A stretch of DNA of 64,000 bases from Butyricicoccus pullicaecorum (GTDB lineage: Bacteria; Bacillota; Clostridia; Oscillospirales; Butyricicoccaceae): assembly GCA_018365995.1 (NCBI GenBank), contig JAGZIY010000003.1, positions 1-64,000 of the forward strand. Direction: 5' to 3'. The notes below the pieces were generated by a model that was not told the origin of the DNA, did no database searches, and was given only the letters and a program-made list of their open reading frames with translations. Made by a program: the position numbers and the translations under genes. This document shows, one piece after another, positions 1 through 6,953 of this stretch. Each line of letters starts with the position of its first letter. The stretch's first letter is position 1.

Positions 1-244
1 GCGTCCCGATTTGCGGCAAGACCGACCAGCGGAACCACTTACAGCAGACCGAGAAAGAAATGGTCTGGGGGCAGGTGTGGGTGTCCCCATCGTCAAGGAA
101 CATACAGTTCCCGTCCTCATAACAGCAGCACTCGCGGCGGATCAGGGCGTTTGCCTGTTTCCTCTGTGCCGGTGTCATGCGGTAAAGGGAACCGTCCTGC
201 CTGCGCTCTATGGGAGGCAGTTGTTTATATGGGTTCTCTCTCAT
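1..244 (-). CDS. Cysteine-rich VLF-type mobile-element protein (partial, 3' end outside window)
   Basis: The reverse strand reads 81 codons without a stop to the window edge. The peptide begins MRENPYKQLPPIERRQDG and carries MTPAQRKQANALIRRECC, then CMFLDDGDTHTCPQ and CCKWFRW. This spacing of cysteines is typical of the small cysteine-rich VLF-domain proteins carried by clostridial conjugative and mobilizable elements; their biochemical role is unknown. The ATG at 244 has a good GGAGGG site 8 bases upstream. The frame stays open further upstream to an ATG near 419, but that one has no visible ribosome site, so I prefer 244. It points away from the rest of the element, whose body therefore lies to the left of this window. 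Family call is from memory of the motif, not a search. Confidence 0.6.
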   Translation of the reverse strand, partial: MRENPYKQLPPIERRQDGSLYRMTPAQRKQANALIRRECCCYEDGNCMFLDDGDTHTCPQTISFSVCCKWFRWSVLPQIGT

Positions 245-577
245 GTGTTCCCTCCATTTTGCTTTCCGTTGCCGTTCTCCCCGAAAAGGCTTCCTGCCCA
301 ATTTCTGCGGCGTGTTCCAGCGTTGGCACGCTCCCCGTAACTTCGGGACATTTTGTCCCGAAGTGGCTCCTTGCGGTGCTTCCCCTACCGGGGTATTCCT
401 TTTCAGACGGTCATTCATTTTTCAAGGTGCAGCTCATCGATGAACTACCCTAAGTCTACACCTAAAAGACCGCCCGCCCCGTATATCCATAAGGTCGGAA
501 ATCAGCCCGGAAAACTTTCTATTTCCACGCTCTTGGAATTGTGGTAGAATAAAAAAGAAAACAGAAATTTAGAGGAT
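245..577. other. Non-coding or upstream-coding stretch of the mobile element
   Basis: No gene with its own ribosome site is visible here. On the reverse strand the frame of the cysteine-rich protein stays open to about 419. The stretch holds a strong palindrome at 341-363 and a small inverted repeat (TTCCA/TGGAA) near 522-537 ahead of the next forward gene. Confidence 0.4.
341..363. repeat. Palindrome, copy 1 of an element-specific repeat
   Basis: Two 10-base arms, CTTCGGGACA and TGTCCCGAAG, pair perfectly around TTT. A near-identical copy sits at about 2453-2474 (GGGACA-CTT-TGTCCC followed by GAAG). Both copies lie in the mobile element and none is seen in the chromosomal part. There is no T-run, so it is not an obvious terminator. 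Confidence 0.6.
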
Positions 578-871
578 ATGGGTCTAATGTACTTATTTGT
601 GGAAGTTATTTTTCATGCTGGACAACGAAGAAATTTGCCAAAAACAGGCTACCGTCCAGATGCTATCTTTAATAAACTCGGAGATTATTGGGGAATTACT
701 TTTACTGAGCTGCAAGTTGACAAATTCGATAATCCAACTCTGGCGATAATAAAATTTACATTCCAAGATTGCCATTATAAAGAAGTCTGTTTAGGACAAA
801 AATTTTCAATCATGGAAGGTAGCCACCAAGTCGGCGAAGGAAAAATTATTTCGATAGTCATGAACGAATAA
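578..871 (+). CDS. Hypothetical protein with EF-Tu-C-terminal-like segment
   Basis: A 97-residue soluble protein in the mobile element. The N-terminus has FVEVIFHAGQRRNLP and GYRPDAIF; the C-terminal part (LAIIKFTF, GQKFSIMEGSHQVGEGKI) resembles the barrel domain at the end of elongation factor Tu, where a GxxFxxxEGxxxVGxG turn is common. I infer only a similar fold, not a translation function. The start could be ATG 578 or ATG 587; AGAGG at 571-575 favours 587 on spacing. It is AT-richer than the next gene. It precedes the XRE regulator by 24 bases and may share its transcript. Confidence 0.55.
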   Translation: MGLMYLFVEVIFHAGQRRNLPKTGYRPDAIFNKLGDYWGITFTELQVDKFDNPTLAIIKFTFQDCHYKEVCLGQKFSIMEGSHQVGEGKIISIVMNE

Positions 872-895
872 AGTAACTGGACAAGGAGGGATTGC

Positions 896-1696
896 ATGGA
901 ACTATCCATACAAGAACGATTGAAAGACCTGCGTGTGGAGCGTGGGCTGACGCTGGAACAGCTTGCGGAGCAGACGCACCTCTCCAAGTCTGCGTTGGGC
1001 AGTTATGAGGGGGATAATTTCAAGGACATCAGCCATTATGCCCTTATTGAGTTGGCAAAGTTTTATGAAGTGACCGCCGATTATCTGCTGGGGCTGTCCC
1101 AAACAAGAAATCATCCAAACGCCGATCTTGCAGACCTGCGTTTGAGTGATGATATGATTGAACTCTTGAAAAGCGGGTTGGTGGATAATTCCCTCTTGTG
1201 TGAGCTGGCAGTACACCCGGATTTTCCCCGGCTCATGGCTGACCTTGAAATCTATGTAAACGGTATCGCTGGCAAACAGGTACAGAGTGCAAACGCCATC
1301 GTGGACGCTGTGAGCGCAACCATTATGAAGCAGTACAATCCCAGCTTGACCGACCCGCAGTTAAGACAGCTTATCGCCGCCCATATTGATGATGACAGCT
1401 TTTGCCGCTATGTGATACAGCAGGACATAAACAAGATAGCTCTTGACCTGCGGGAAACACATAAGGACGATTTTTTCAGCGTCCCGGAGGACAACCCGCT
1501 GGAAGATTTTTTGCAGACCGCCGAGGAAACCGCCAGCCCAGACAGTGACCCGGAGCAAGCAGCTTTGGTGTTTATCTGTAAGCGGCTCAAATTGAACTTG
1601 AAGAAGCTGTCCGAAGAAGAAAAGAAGTGGCTGAAAAAGATTGCACAGAAATCGGACTTGCTGAAAAATCCAAACCCACAGCGGGGGAGAAAGTAA
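896..1696 (+). CDS. XRE-family helix-turn-helix regulator
   Basis: A 266-residue protein with an N-terminal HTH_3 domain at about residues 5-65: ERLKDLRVERGLTLEQLAEQ, then SKSALGSYE in the recognition helix and FYEVTADYLLG at the end. The long remainder (about 200 residues) is mostly helical and acidic and ends in a basic tail (QRGRK); I do not recognise it as a named domain. AAGGAGG lies 7 bases before the ATG. Such long XRE proteins are common in clostridial conjugative elements, where they probably repress element genes. The DNA target is not visible. Confidence 0.8.
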   Translation: MELSIQERLKDLRVERGLTLEQLAEQTHLSKSALGSYEGDNFKDISHYALIELAKFYEVTADYLLGLSQTRNHPNADLADLRLSDDMIELLKSGLVDNSLLCELAVHPDFPRLMADLEIYVNGIAGKQVQSANAIVDAVSATIMKQYNPSLTDPQLRQLIAAHIDDDSFCRYVIQQDINKIALDLRETHKDDFFSVPEDNPLEDFLQTAEETASPDSDPEQAALVFICKRLKLNLKKLSEEEKKWLKKIAQKSDLLKNPNPQRGRK

Positions 1697-1740
1697 GAGA
1701 GCGACAAATCACAATTTAGGCTTGGAGAGGAATCCTTCAA

Positions 1741-1959
1741 ATGAAAGAAAAAATAAATGGATTTTTAATAGAAAATGCTATTTCTATTTTTGCTGTAGGA
1801 GATACAGTTGAAAATATATTTCAGTTACATTATGGAGTAACAAAATGCAGTTCAAATGATTTATTCAAGCAACTGATAGAATATGGAAGTGTAGCCACAT
1901 TGAATGAGTTTTATGAAGGTCAAATGTTTGTCCAAAATACTAATATGAGGGGCATATGA
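1741..1959 (+). CDS. Small hypothetical protein, first of a coupled pair
   Basis: A 72-residue acidic protein of unknown function (LIENAISIFAVGDTVENIF in the N-terminal half). GGAGAGGAA lies upstream of the ATG. Its TGA overlaps the start codon of the next gene as ATGA, so the two are probably translationally coupled. Base composition is clearly lower in GC than the neighbouring regulator, which fits cargo picked up by the element. No signal peptide or membrane segment. A toxin-antitoxin or immunity-type pair is possible but nothing in the sequence proves it. Confidence 0.5.
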   Translation: MKEKINGFLIENAISIFAVGDTVENIFQLHYGVTKCSSNDLFKQLIEYGSVATLNEFYEGQMFVQNTNMRGI

Positions 1960-2231
1960 AATTTATATTTGATACAAAATATTCAGAAGCAGAATTGAAC
2001 TTTCTCAGTCGGAATCATTGCGAAATTTTATCCGAAATAAGGCTGGTAAAAACGGCGTTCTCTCAATATGAAATACCCCGCCGAATGTTCCAATATGGCA
2101 GTGAATATATTGGGGAAATTTTTGATGAGGTGAGCAATCAGATTGTATGGGCCGTTTTAAGCAAACGAAATGGCATTTACTATTTTTCATCTTACTATGA
2201 GGATTTAGAAGTGTTGGAACAGGGTATATAA
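1956..2231 (+). CDS. Small hypothetical protein, second of a coupled pair
   Basis: A 91-residue protein beginning MKFIFDTKYSEAEL, with aromatic-rich C-terminal half (GIYYFSSYYEDLEVL). It overlaps the upstream gene by ATGA, so it depends on that gene's translation. No family recognised; no membrane segment or signal peptide. Charge pattern and size resemble accessory cargo proteins of mobile elements, including immunity-like proteins, but that is only a suggestion. Confidence 0.5.
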   Translation: MKFIFDTKYSEAELNFLSRNHCEILSEIRLVKTAFSQYEIPRRMFQYGSEYIGEIFDEVSNQIVWAVLSKRNGIYYFSSYYEDLEVLEQGI

Positions 2232-2252
2232 CTTCCCATTTGAATGATTTAA

Positions 2253-2414
2253 AACTATAAATTTATCGAGGAGATAGCAAAGCCAGCCGAGCCAGTCAAC
2301 GGTCAAGATGAACGGCGCACAAATGCGTCGCCGTTGACAGTCCCACCCGCCTTTGCTGATGAGCAATCAAGGCGGGAAAGCCCTAAAATGGCTTCCCGCC
2401 CATTTCAATTTTGA
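2253..2414 (+). pseudogene. C-terminal gene remnant without a start codon
   Basis: Directly after a TAA at 2250-2252 an open frame of 53 codons runs to TGA 2412-2414 with protein-like content (KPAEPVNGQDERRTNASP, then ADEQSRRESPKMASRPFQF). It has no ATG, GTG or TTG at a plausible place although a GAGGAG stands at 2268-2273. It looks like the tail of a larger element protein cut by rearrangement; the parent family is not identified. Confidence 0.3.
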
Positions 2415-2681
2415 GAGAAAAATCTGTCTGCTTTGCGTGAGTGCGCCCACAAGTTTGGGACACTTTGTCCCGAAGTCCGGCGTGGGACGAGGGACGGGGG
2501 CTTTCATATACGCCCTGTCTGCTGATGAAAGCAGTCCTGCGCTTGCGGCTCCACGCCACGCAATCACAGCCCTGTTTTCCTGCTGCTTCAAATGTGCTTG
2601 CCCGACCCGGCGGCAACCTCATTTTCACAGCAACGCCGACAGAGCGTATAACACACTACACTTTGCAAGCAAAGTCGTGTG

Positions 2682-2700
2682 CCAAAGGGGTACCCTTTGG
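2682..2700. repeat. Perfect short palindrome
   Basis: Eight-base arms CCAAAGGG and CCCTTTGG around GTA, with a KpnI-like GGTACC core. No T-run follows, so not a terminator. Possible protein-binding or recombination site. Confidence 0.5.
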
Positions 2701-2745
2701 AAACCCTATTTTGTGGTCGTGTGTAGCCACACTTCCTCCAAAATG

Positions 2746-2802
2746 CAAAATAAGCGGTTGCAATCTGCTGTAAAACTACAGCCGGATTGACCGCTTATTT
2801 TG
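2746..2802. terminator. Long stem-loop, possible bidirectional terminator
   Basis: Outer arms CAAAATAAGCGGT and ACCGCTTATTTTG pair perfectly; an inner hairpin GCTGTA/TACAGC extends the structure. A/T-rich outer ends give U-tracts on both strands. It separates the non-coding zone from the HTH-recombinase operon. Confidence 0.5.
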
Positions 2803-2868
2803 TTATAGCCACCCTGTTTTCTCTATTCGATTTGCGAATATGTTTCTTAAAAGTATGCTTAATACGGG

Positions 2869-2897
2869 TTGAAAGAAAACCGCAAAATTGATATACT
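2869..2897 (+). promoter_or_regulatory. Sigma-A promoter of the HTH-recombinase operon
   Basis: TTGAAA (2869-2874), 17-base spacer, TATACT (2892-2897). Transcription would begin about 25 bases before the ATG at 2929. This rules out the longer in-frame reading that starts at TTG 2869. Confidence 0.75.
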
Positions 2898-2928
2898 AAG
2901 CATAGAGGAAACAAGGAGGTTACAGTCC

Positions 2929-3285
2929 ATGAAAGAATTAGGAGAACGCCTGCGGAGATTAAGAGAAAGTGTGAAGCTGTCACAGGTAAAGATGGCGGAA
3001 CTTTTGGGAGTGAAGCAGTCCAGTATCAACCGCTATGAGCAGGGGCAGTCAGCCCCCTCTTTGGAAACGCTTGTAAGGTATGCGGATTATTTTGATGTAT
3101 CATTGGATTACCTGCTTGCCCGGACAGACAATCCGCAAGGCAAGCTATATGAACACCATCCGAAGATTGTGCCGGGAAGCGAGGAAATGAAACAGTTTAT
3201 TGAAATGTGTTTTGACCCGCAATCCCCGCTGAATGAAAAATTAAAACAGACGCTTCTTGAAATGATGGAGGTGGAAAGAAAATGA
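2929..3285 (+). CDS. Short XRE-family HTH regulator, coupled to recombinase
   Basis: A 118-residue protein with a clear HTH_3 domain at residues 4-60: GERLRRLRESVKLSQVKMAE, then KQSSINRYEQGQSAPS and YADYFDVSLDYLLARTD. The tail is short and charged. AAGGAGG lies 8 bases before the ATG, downstream of a good promoter. Its TGA overlaps the ATG of the recombinase (ATGA), so the two are co-translated. In this setting the protein most likely controls excision or integration of the element by regulating the recombinase, an inference from position. Confidence 0.85.
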   Translation: MKELGERLRRLRESVKLSQVKMAELLGVKQSSINRYEQGQSAPSLETLVRYADYFDVSLDYLLARTDNPQGKLYEHHPKIVPGSEEMKQFIEMCFDPQSPLNEKLKQTLLEMMEVERK

Positions 3286-4832
3286 AAGGTGTGATTTATG
3301 CCCGTTATTCTTCCGATAATCAAAGAGAAGAAAGTATTGAGGGACAGTTGCGGGAATGTAAGGAGTATGCAGAGCGCAACGATATAACAATTTTAGGGAC
3401 TTATATTGACCGGGCATTGTCAGCAAAAACAGATAACCGCCCCGAATTTCAGCACATGATTAAAGACAGCGCAAAAGGCTTGTTTGATGTTGTCCTTGTG
3501 TGGAAATTAGACCGCTTTGCCCGAAACCGTTACGACAGTGCACGATATAAAAACCTTTTGAAAAAGAACGGTGTGAAAGTCATTTCCGCAAGGGAAAATA
3601 TCTCCGAGGGCAGCGAGGGAATTATTCTGGAAGCCATGTTGGAGGGGTATGCGGAATACTATTCTGCGGAGCTTTCTGAAAAGGTTATCCGGGGATTGAC
3701 CGACAATGCGCTGAAATGTAAGTACAACGGCGGTACTGTTCCGATGGGATATTATATTGACGAACAACAGTATTATCAAATCGACCCCAAGACTGCCCCG
3801 GTAGTGCTGGAAATGTTTACAAAGTACAGCGAGGGCGCAACTATGCAGGAGCTTGTTAATCTATTGAACAGTCGGGGTATGCGTTCCATTCGTGGCGGGA
3901 AAATTACGCTGAATATTATGAACCACCTTTTGAAGAACCGTCGCTATATGGGCGAGTACAGTTATCGTGATGTAGTCAAGGAGGACGGTATTCCGGCGAT
4001 TGTCCCAAAAGAATTATTTGAACGGGTACAGGAACGGCTGGCGAAGAACAAAAAGGCTCCTGCCCGTCACAAAGCCGAGGACGATTACCTTTTGACAACG
4101 AAGCTATGCTGTGGGAAATGCGGCTCCTTTATGGTGGGAGAAAGCGGCACAAGCCATACAATGAAAGTACACCGTTATTATCGCTGTGTGAATACTAAGA
4201 AAAAGAAGCTCTGCGACAAGAAAGCGGTCAAGAAAGATTGGATTGAAGATTTGGTTGTCAACTATACCATGAAAGCAATTATGAATGATGAAGTTATGGA
4301 ACGGCTGATTGATACGCTGATGGAGTTGCAGAAGAAAGAAAGCACCGACCTGCCCCTTTTGAAAAAGCAGCTTGCAGAAACGGAAAAAGGTATTAACAAT
4401 ATGCTCAACGCCATTCAAGCAGGGATTTTTACTCCGTCCACCAAGCAAAGACTGGACGAGTTGGAGGAAACCAAAAGCCAGCTTGAAGTCAGTATTTTGC
4501 AGGAAGAAATGCACAAGCCTTTGCTTACAAGAGAACAGATAGCATTTTTCATTTACCGTTTCCGTAAATTTGATGTGACAAAGCGGGAACAGCGGCAAAG
4601 ACTGATTGACAGTTTTGTAAATGCAGTGTATCTTTATGAGGACAAGATAATCCTTACTTTCAACTATAAGGACGGTTCTAAGACTATCACACTGGCGGAG
4701 GTTGAGAGTTCGGATTTATCCGTACTCGGTGCACCAAAAAAGTCAGTTCAAATTTTTGAACTGACTTTTTTTGCTTCCAAGTATCAGGTATCCTGTTTTC
4801 GCTGTTTGATTCCGAACAGCAATATTGCATAG
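3282..4832 (+). CDS. Large serine recombinase (element integrase/excisionase)
   Basis: A 516-residue large serine recombinase. The N-terminal resolvase domain (residues 1-140) has YARYSSDNQ with the catalytic serine at 10, then WKLDRFARNRYDSARYK. A recombinase domain follows (GTVPMGYYID, LLKNRRYMGEYSYRD), then a zinc ribbon near residues 275-305 (CCGKCG ... YYRCVN ... LCDKK) and a coiled-coil (about 345-405). Such enzymes join attP and attB to move conjugative or mobilizable elements. The expected end of the family lies near VLGAP; here the frame continues for 33 residues through the operon terminator and 49 bases into the convergent neighbour gene. That suggests the normal stop was lost at the element end. 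Confidence 0.93.
   Translation: MKGVIYARYSSDNQREESIEGQLRECKEYAERNDITILGTYIDRALSAKTDNRPEFQHMIKDSAKGLFDVVLVWKLDRFARNRYDSARYKNLLKKNGVKVISARENISEGSEGIILEAMLEGYAEYYSAELSEKVIRGLTDNALKCKYNGGTVPMGYYIDEQQYYQIDPKTAPVVLEMFTKYSEGATMQELVNLLNSRGMRSIRGGKITLNIMNHLLKNRRYMGEYSYRDVVKEDGIPAIVPKELFERVQERLAKNKKAPARHKAEDDYLLTTKLCCGKCGSFMVGESGTSHTMKVHRYYRCVNTKKKKLCDKKAVKKDWIEDLVVNYTMKAIMNDEVMERLIDTLMELQKKESTDLPLLKKQLAETEKGINNMLNAIQAGIFTPSTKQRLDELEETKSQLEVSILQEEMHKPLLTREQIAFFIYRFRKFDVTKREQRQRLIDSFVNAVYLYEDKIILTFNYKDGSKTITLAEVESSDLSVLGAPKKSVQIFELTFFASKYQVSCFRCLIPNSNIA
4736..4772. terminator. Terminator embedded in the recombinase reading frame
   Basis: AAGTCAGTTCAAA and its complement pair around TT, flanked by A-run and T-run, so it works in both directions. 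It lies inside the annotated recombinase frame, which is unusual. The true end of the mobile element is probably at or just after this hairpin. Confidence 0.8.
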
Positions 4833-5278
4833 GGAGCTAAGATGCTCGGCAAAAAGGAAAGCAACGGTGTGTTGTTCAAATCATATCCGTGACCGGATAA
4901 CAGATAGGTTAAACTCATAAAGCCTTCAACCGGTGTATATAACAGCCAGATTTTGTAATCGAGCACGAAGCCGTCCCGAAATACCTGAATCAAGAGAATC
5001 ATGAGACAGGTGTAGCCTGCAAGAATACTCGCTGCATAGACCAAGTCTTTCCGTTCAAAATGCAATTTGCAGAATTTGAAAAAGAGGATTGTTCCCAAAA
5101 TTGTGAGGAGAATTGCTGCACCAACTCTCAAATAGAGGACTTGTTGGGTATCAAGTTTTCCTGATAGATAAAGAGATTGTATGGAAGGGGTCAATATAGG
5201 ACCATCGAGCACGCGCAGCAATATGCCGAGAACGGTAAAGAAACCAATGAGTACCCATACGTTTTTTTTGATTGACAT
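4784..5278 (-). CDS. Four-helix membrane protein, partner of the secreted protein
   Basis: A 164-residue hydrophobic protein with about four membrane segments (VWVLIGFFTVLGILL; VGAAILLTILGTILFF; VYAASILAGYTCLMILLI; ILAPYAILLFGI) and a short charged tail (KQRKQDT). ATG 5278 has GGAGAG 7 bases upstream, better than the TTG at 5281. It lies 27 bases downstream of the secreted protein gene and is surely co-transcribed. Its last codons overlap the recombinase frame on the other strand. Function unknown. An immunity or export role for its partner is possible by analogy with bacteriocin gene pairs, but no family is recognised. Confidence 0.6.
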   Translation of the reverse strand: MSIKKNVWVLIGFFTVLGILLRVLDGPILTPSIQSLYLSGKLDTQQVLYLRVGAAILLTILGTILFFKFCKLHFERKDLVYAASILAGYTCLMILLIQVFRDGFVLDYKIWLLYTPVEGFMSLTYLLSGHGYDLNNTPLLSFLPSILAPYAILLFGIKQRKQDT

Positions 5279-5305
5279 CAAAATCTCTCCAATGTATTTT
5301 TAGAA

Positions 5306-6250
5306 TTATTTTGTTGCATAAGGAACGGTCTTTGTTGCATTCCAAGAACTTACACCAGGAAATCCATAAGCGTCAAATCCGTAATATACCAATGCAGCCA
5401 TACCTGTATCCCTGTTTTTCAAAAATTGGGGATAAACATCATCGTATTGCACGGTTTTAAACAATTTACCAGAAGATTTTACATAGATAGCAGTTCCGGT
5501 AGCAGTTGAGCCTGCTCCATATTGATTGCTATATTTAACCTTATATTGAGTAACATAACCTTCGATATAGTCCGCCGTTACCGAAGAAATAATGCTATTG
5601 GTTCCAACTGAAATTGCGCCGGCAGCGATAAGCCTGTTCACAATATTCTTTGCTAATTCAGATTTTGCTTGAATCCACTGAAAAGGATTATAATAAGCGA
5701 TTAGTGCGGTTGTTAAGAACTGTAAAGTCTGGGAAACATTTTTATTTAAATCAAATTTCTCGCTATATGATTCAGATACTTCCTTACATTGAAAGGAAAC
5801 AACGTATGATACACCAGTATCATTTTTTTTATAACTCACACTTCCGATGTCTTGATAAGTCTGTGGAAATACCAAACGAGGAGAAATTTTTGTTGCTTGA
5901 TTGGAGTTTTTTACACTTTCATTGATTTCACGGTCTTGTGATTGTAAACGACCGTCCACATAAATACTTGTAATGATTTCACCCGTTTTGTAGATTGCTT
6001 CTACTTTTGTGGTGGTTGCACCATCATGATGCGTGGTAATAACAGAATCATCTGTATATTCTACCTCGTACTCGAGCAGCTCTCCGTCACCTTTCTTGAT
6101 TTCGATAGATGACGATTCTTCACGGGGAAGAATATTATATGAAATAGATGCTGGAGTATCTGCTGTTAGGGTATCTGTATTTACAGCGTATGCCGTAGAA
6201 GTTGTCAATAACGCTAGGGAAAGTAGTGCACAAATACTTTTTTTTAACAT
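5306..6250 (-). CDS. Secreted hypothetical protein
   Basis: A 314-residue protein with a clear Sec signal peptide (MLKKSICALLSLALL, cleavage near TAYA-VN). The mature part is polar and beta-rich (DDSVITTHHDGATTTKVEA) up to about residue 180, then has a hydrophobic/amphipathic stretch (QWIQAKSELAKNIVNRLIAA, GAISVGTNSIISSV) and a tyrosine-rich end (YYGFDAYGFPGVSSW). No catalytic motif, anchor or repeat. GGAGG stands 8 bases before the ATG. AT-rich compared with the chromosomal genes around it. The architecture resembles that of the smaller secreted protein at 20229-20756. A bacteriocin-like or toxin-like role is conceivable but unproven. Confidence 0.65.
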   Translation of the reverse strand: MLKKSICALLSLALLTTSTAYAVNTDTLTADTPASISYNILPREESSSIEIKKGDGELLEYEVEYTDDSVITTHHDGATTTKVEAIYKTGEIITSIYVDGRLQSQDREINESVKNSNQATKISPRLVFPQTYQDIGSVSYKKNDTGVSYVVSFQCKEVSESYSEKFDLNKNVSQTLQFLTTALIAYYNPFQWIQAKSELAKNIVNRLIAAGAISVGTNSIISSVTADYIEGYVTQYKVKYSNQYGAGSTATGTAIYVKSSGKLFKTVQYDDVYPQFLKNRDTGMAALVYYGFDAYGFPGVSSWNATKTVPYATK

Positions 6251-6953
6251 AGTGAAACCTCCATATCAGAAAAATATCGCGATTTGAAACGCTTCGCTTC
6301 ATTGCTTAAGGTATAAAGGAAAACCATACATATAACTTTACTTAGTCAACTGTTAATCCCTTGCAGATGACAAATGTAAATGGATAGTGGCAACTGTTTT
6401 CGTCTAAAAGCTACGGTAATAAGCAAATATTTGTTCAAGCAATGTATGGTTTACCATTACATACAATCTGAAATACACCTCCATTTCCTGACTTAGCTAC
6501 ACAATAAATTGAACAGAACTGCTTTATATATCCATACACATAAAGAGTTGTCTAGGAGTGGGAAAACTCTAAATTAGGTGCGGATTCAATGCGTAACCAG
6601 AGGTCAATTTATAGTTCAATGTAATTCATGATAACAGCAGTCAAAAAAGATGGGGAAGCAGAAAAGTAAGATTTACAATTTGGAATCCAGAGTCCATGAC
6701 AACTGTAAAATATCATTACATTTTCTATAGTGTAACATAAAAATTTTCTGGATACAATCCCCAAAATAGAGACTGCATGTGCTGTCTGCAATCCTCAAAA
6801 AAGAGTGGATTTACACGGATATTCTTGCATTTTTTGATACAGAGGTGCTATAATACCGAAGGGTTAAAAAGCTGTGCGGAGGGGAAGCGAGTAAATTTTT
6901 GTCATAGCGGCTTTTGTCGATTTGATATTGTACAATTGCTTGGGAGGAAAAAT
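6251..6953. other. 700-bp AT-rich non-coding region
   Basis: No supported gene. Near 6500-6520 and 6602-6622 there are related segments in opposite orientation (ATAAATTGAAC versus GTCAATTTATAGTTCAAT), which could fold over about 120 bases or mark an old small insertion. The promoter of the fusion gene lies at the right end. The promoter of the leftward secreted protein must be near 6260-6360 but no convincing pair of hexamers is seen. Confidence 0.4.
6825..6854 (+). promoter_or_regulatory. Promoter of the GIY-YIG/NUDIX gene
   Basis: TTGCAT (6825-6830), 18-base spacer, TATAAT (6849-6854). The leader to the ATG at 6954 is about 95 bases. Confidence 0.6.

Larger units (their letters stand above)
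2415..2868. other. Hairpin-rich non-coding region of the mobile element
   Basis: No convincing gene on either strand. The stretch holds the second copy of the GGGACA/TGTCCC palindrome (about 2453-2474), a perfect palindrome at 2682-2700 (CCAAAGGG-GTA-CCCTTTGG), a small GTGTG/CACAC hairpin near 2719-2732, and a long stem at about 2746-2802. This could be a transfer origin, a recombination region or a regulatory zone; the sequence alone does not decide. Confidence 0.5.

Noticed and set aside
2353..2790. 145-codon plus-strand frame in the hairpin-rich element region
   Set aside because: No ribosome site, runs through several inverted repeats, composition not protein-like.
6370..6485. 17-20 codon minus-strand peptide after GGAGGTG
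   Set aside because: Very short, start codon unclear, no further support.
6500..6622. Possible MITE-like inverted segments (ATAAATTGAAC / GTCAATTTATAGTTCAAT)
   Set aside because: Match is partial, no target duplication seen, region is AT-rich so chance is likely.
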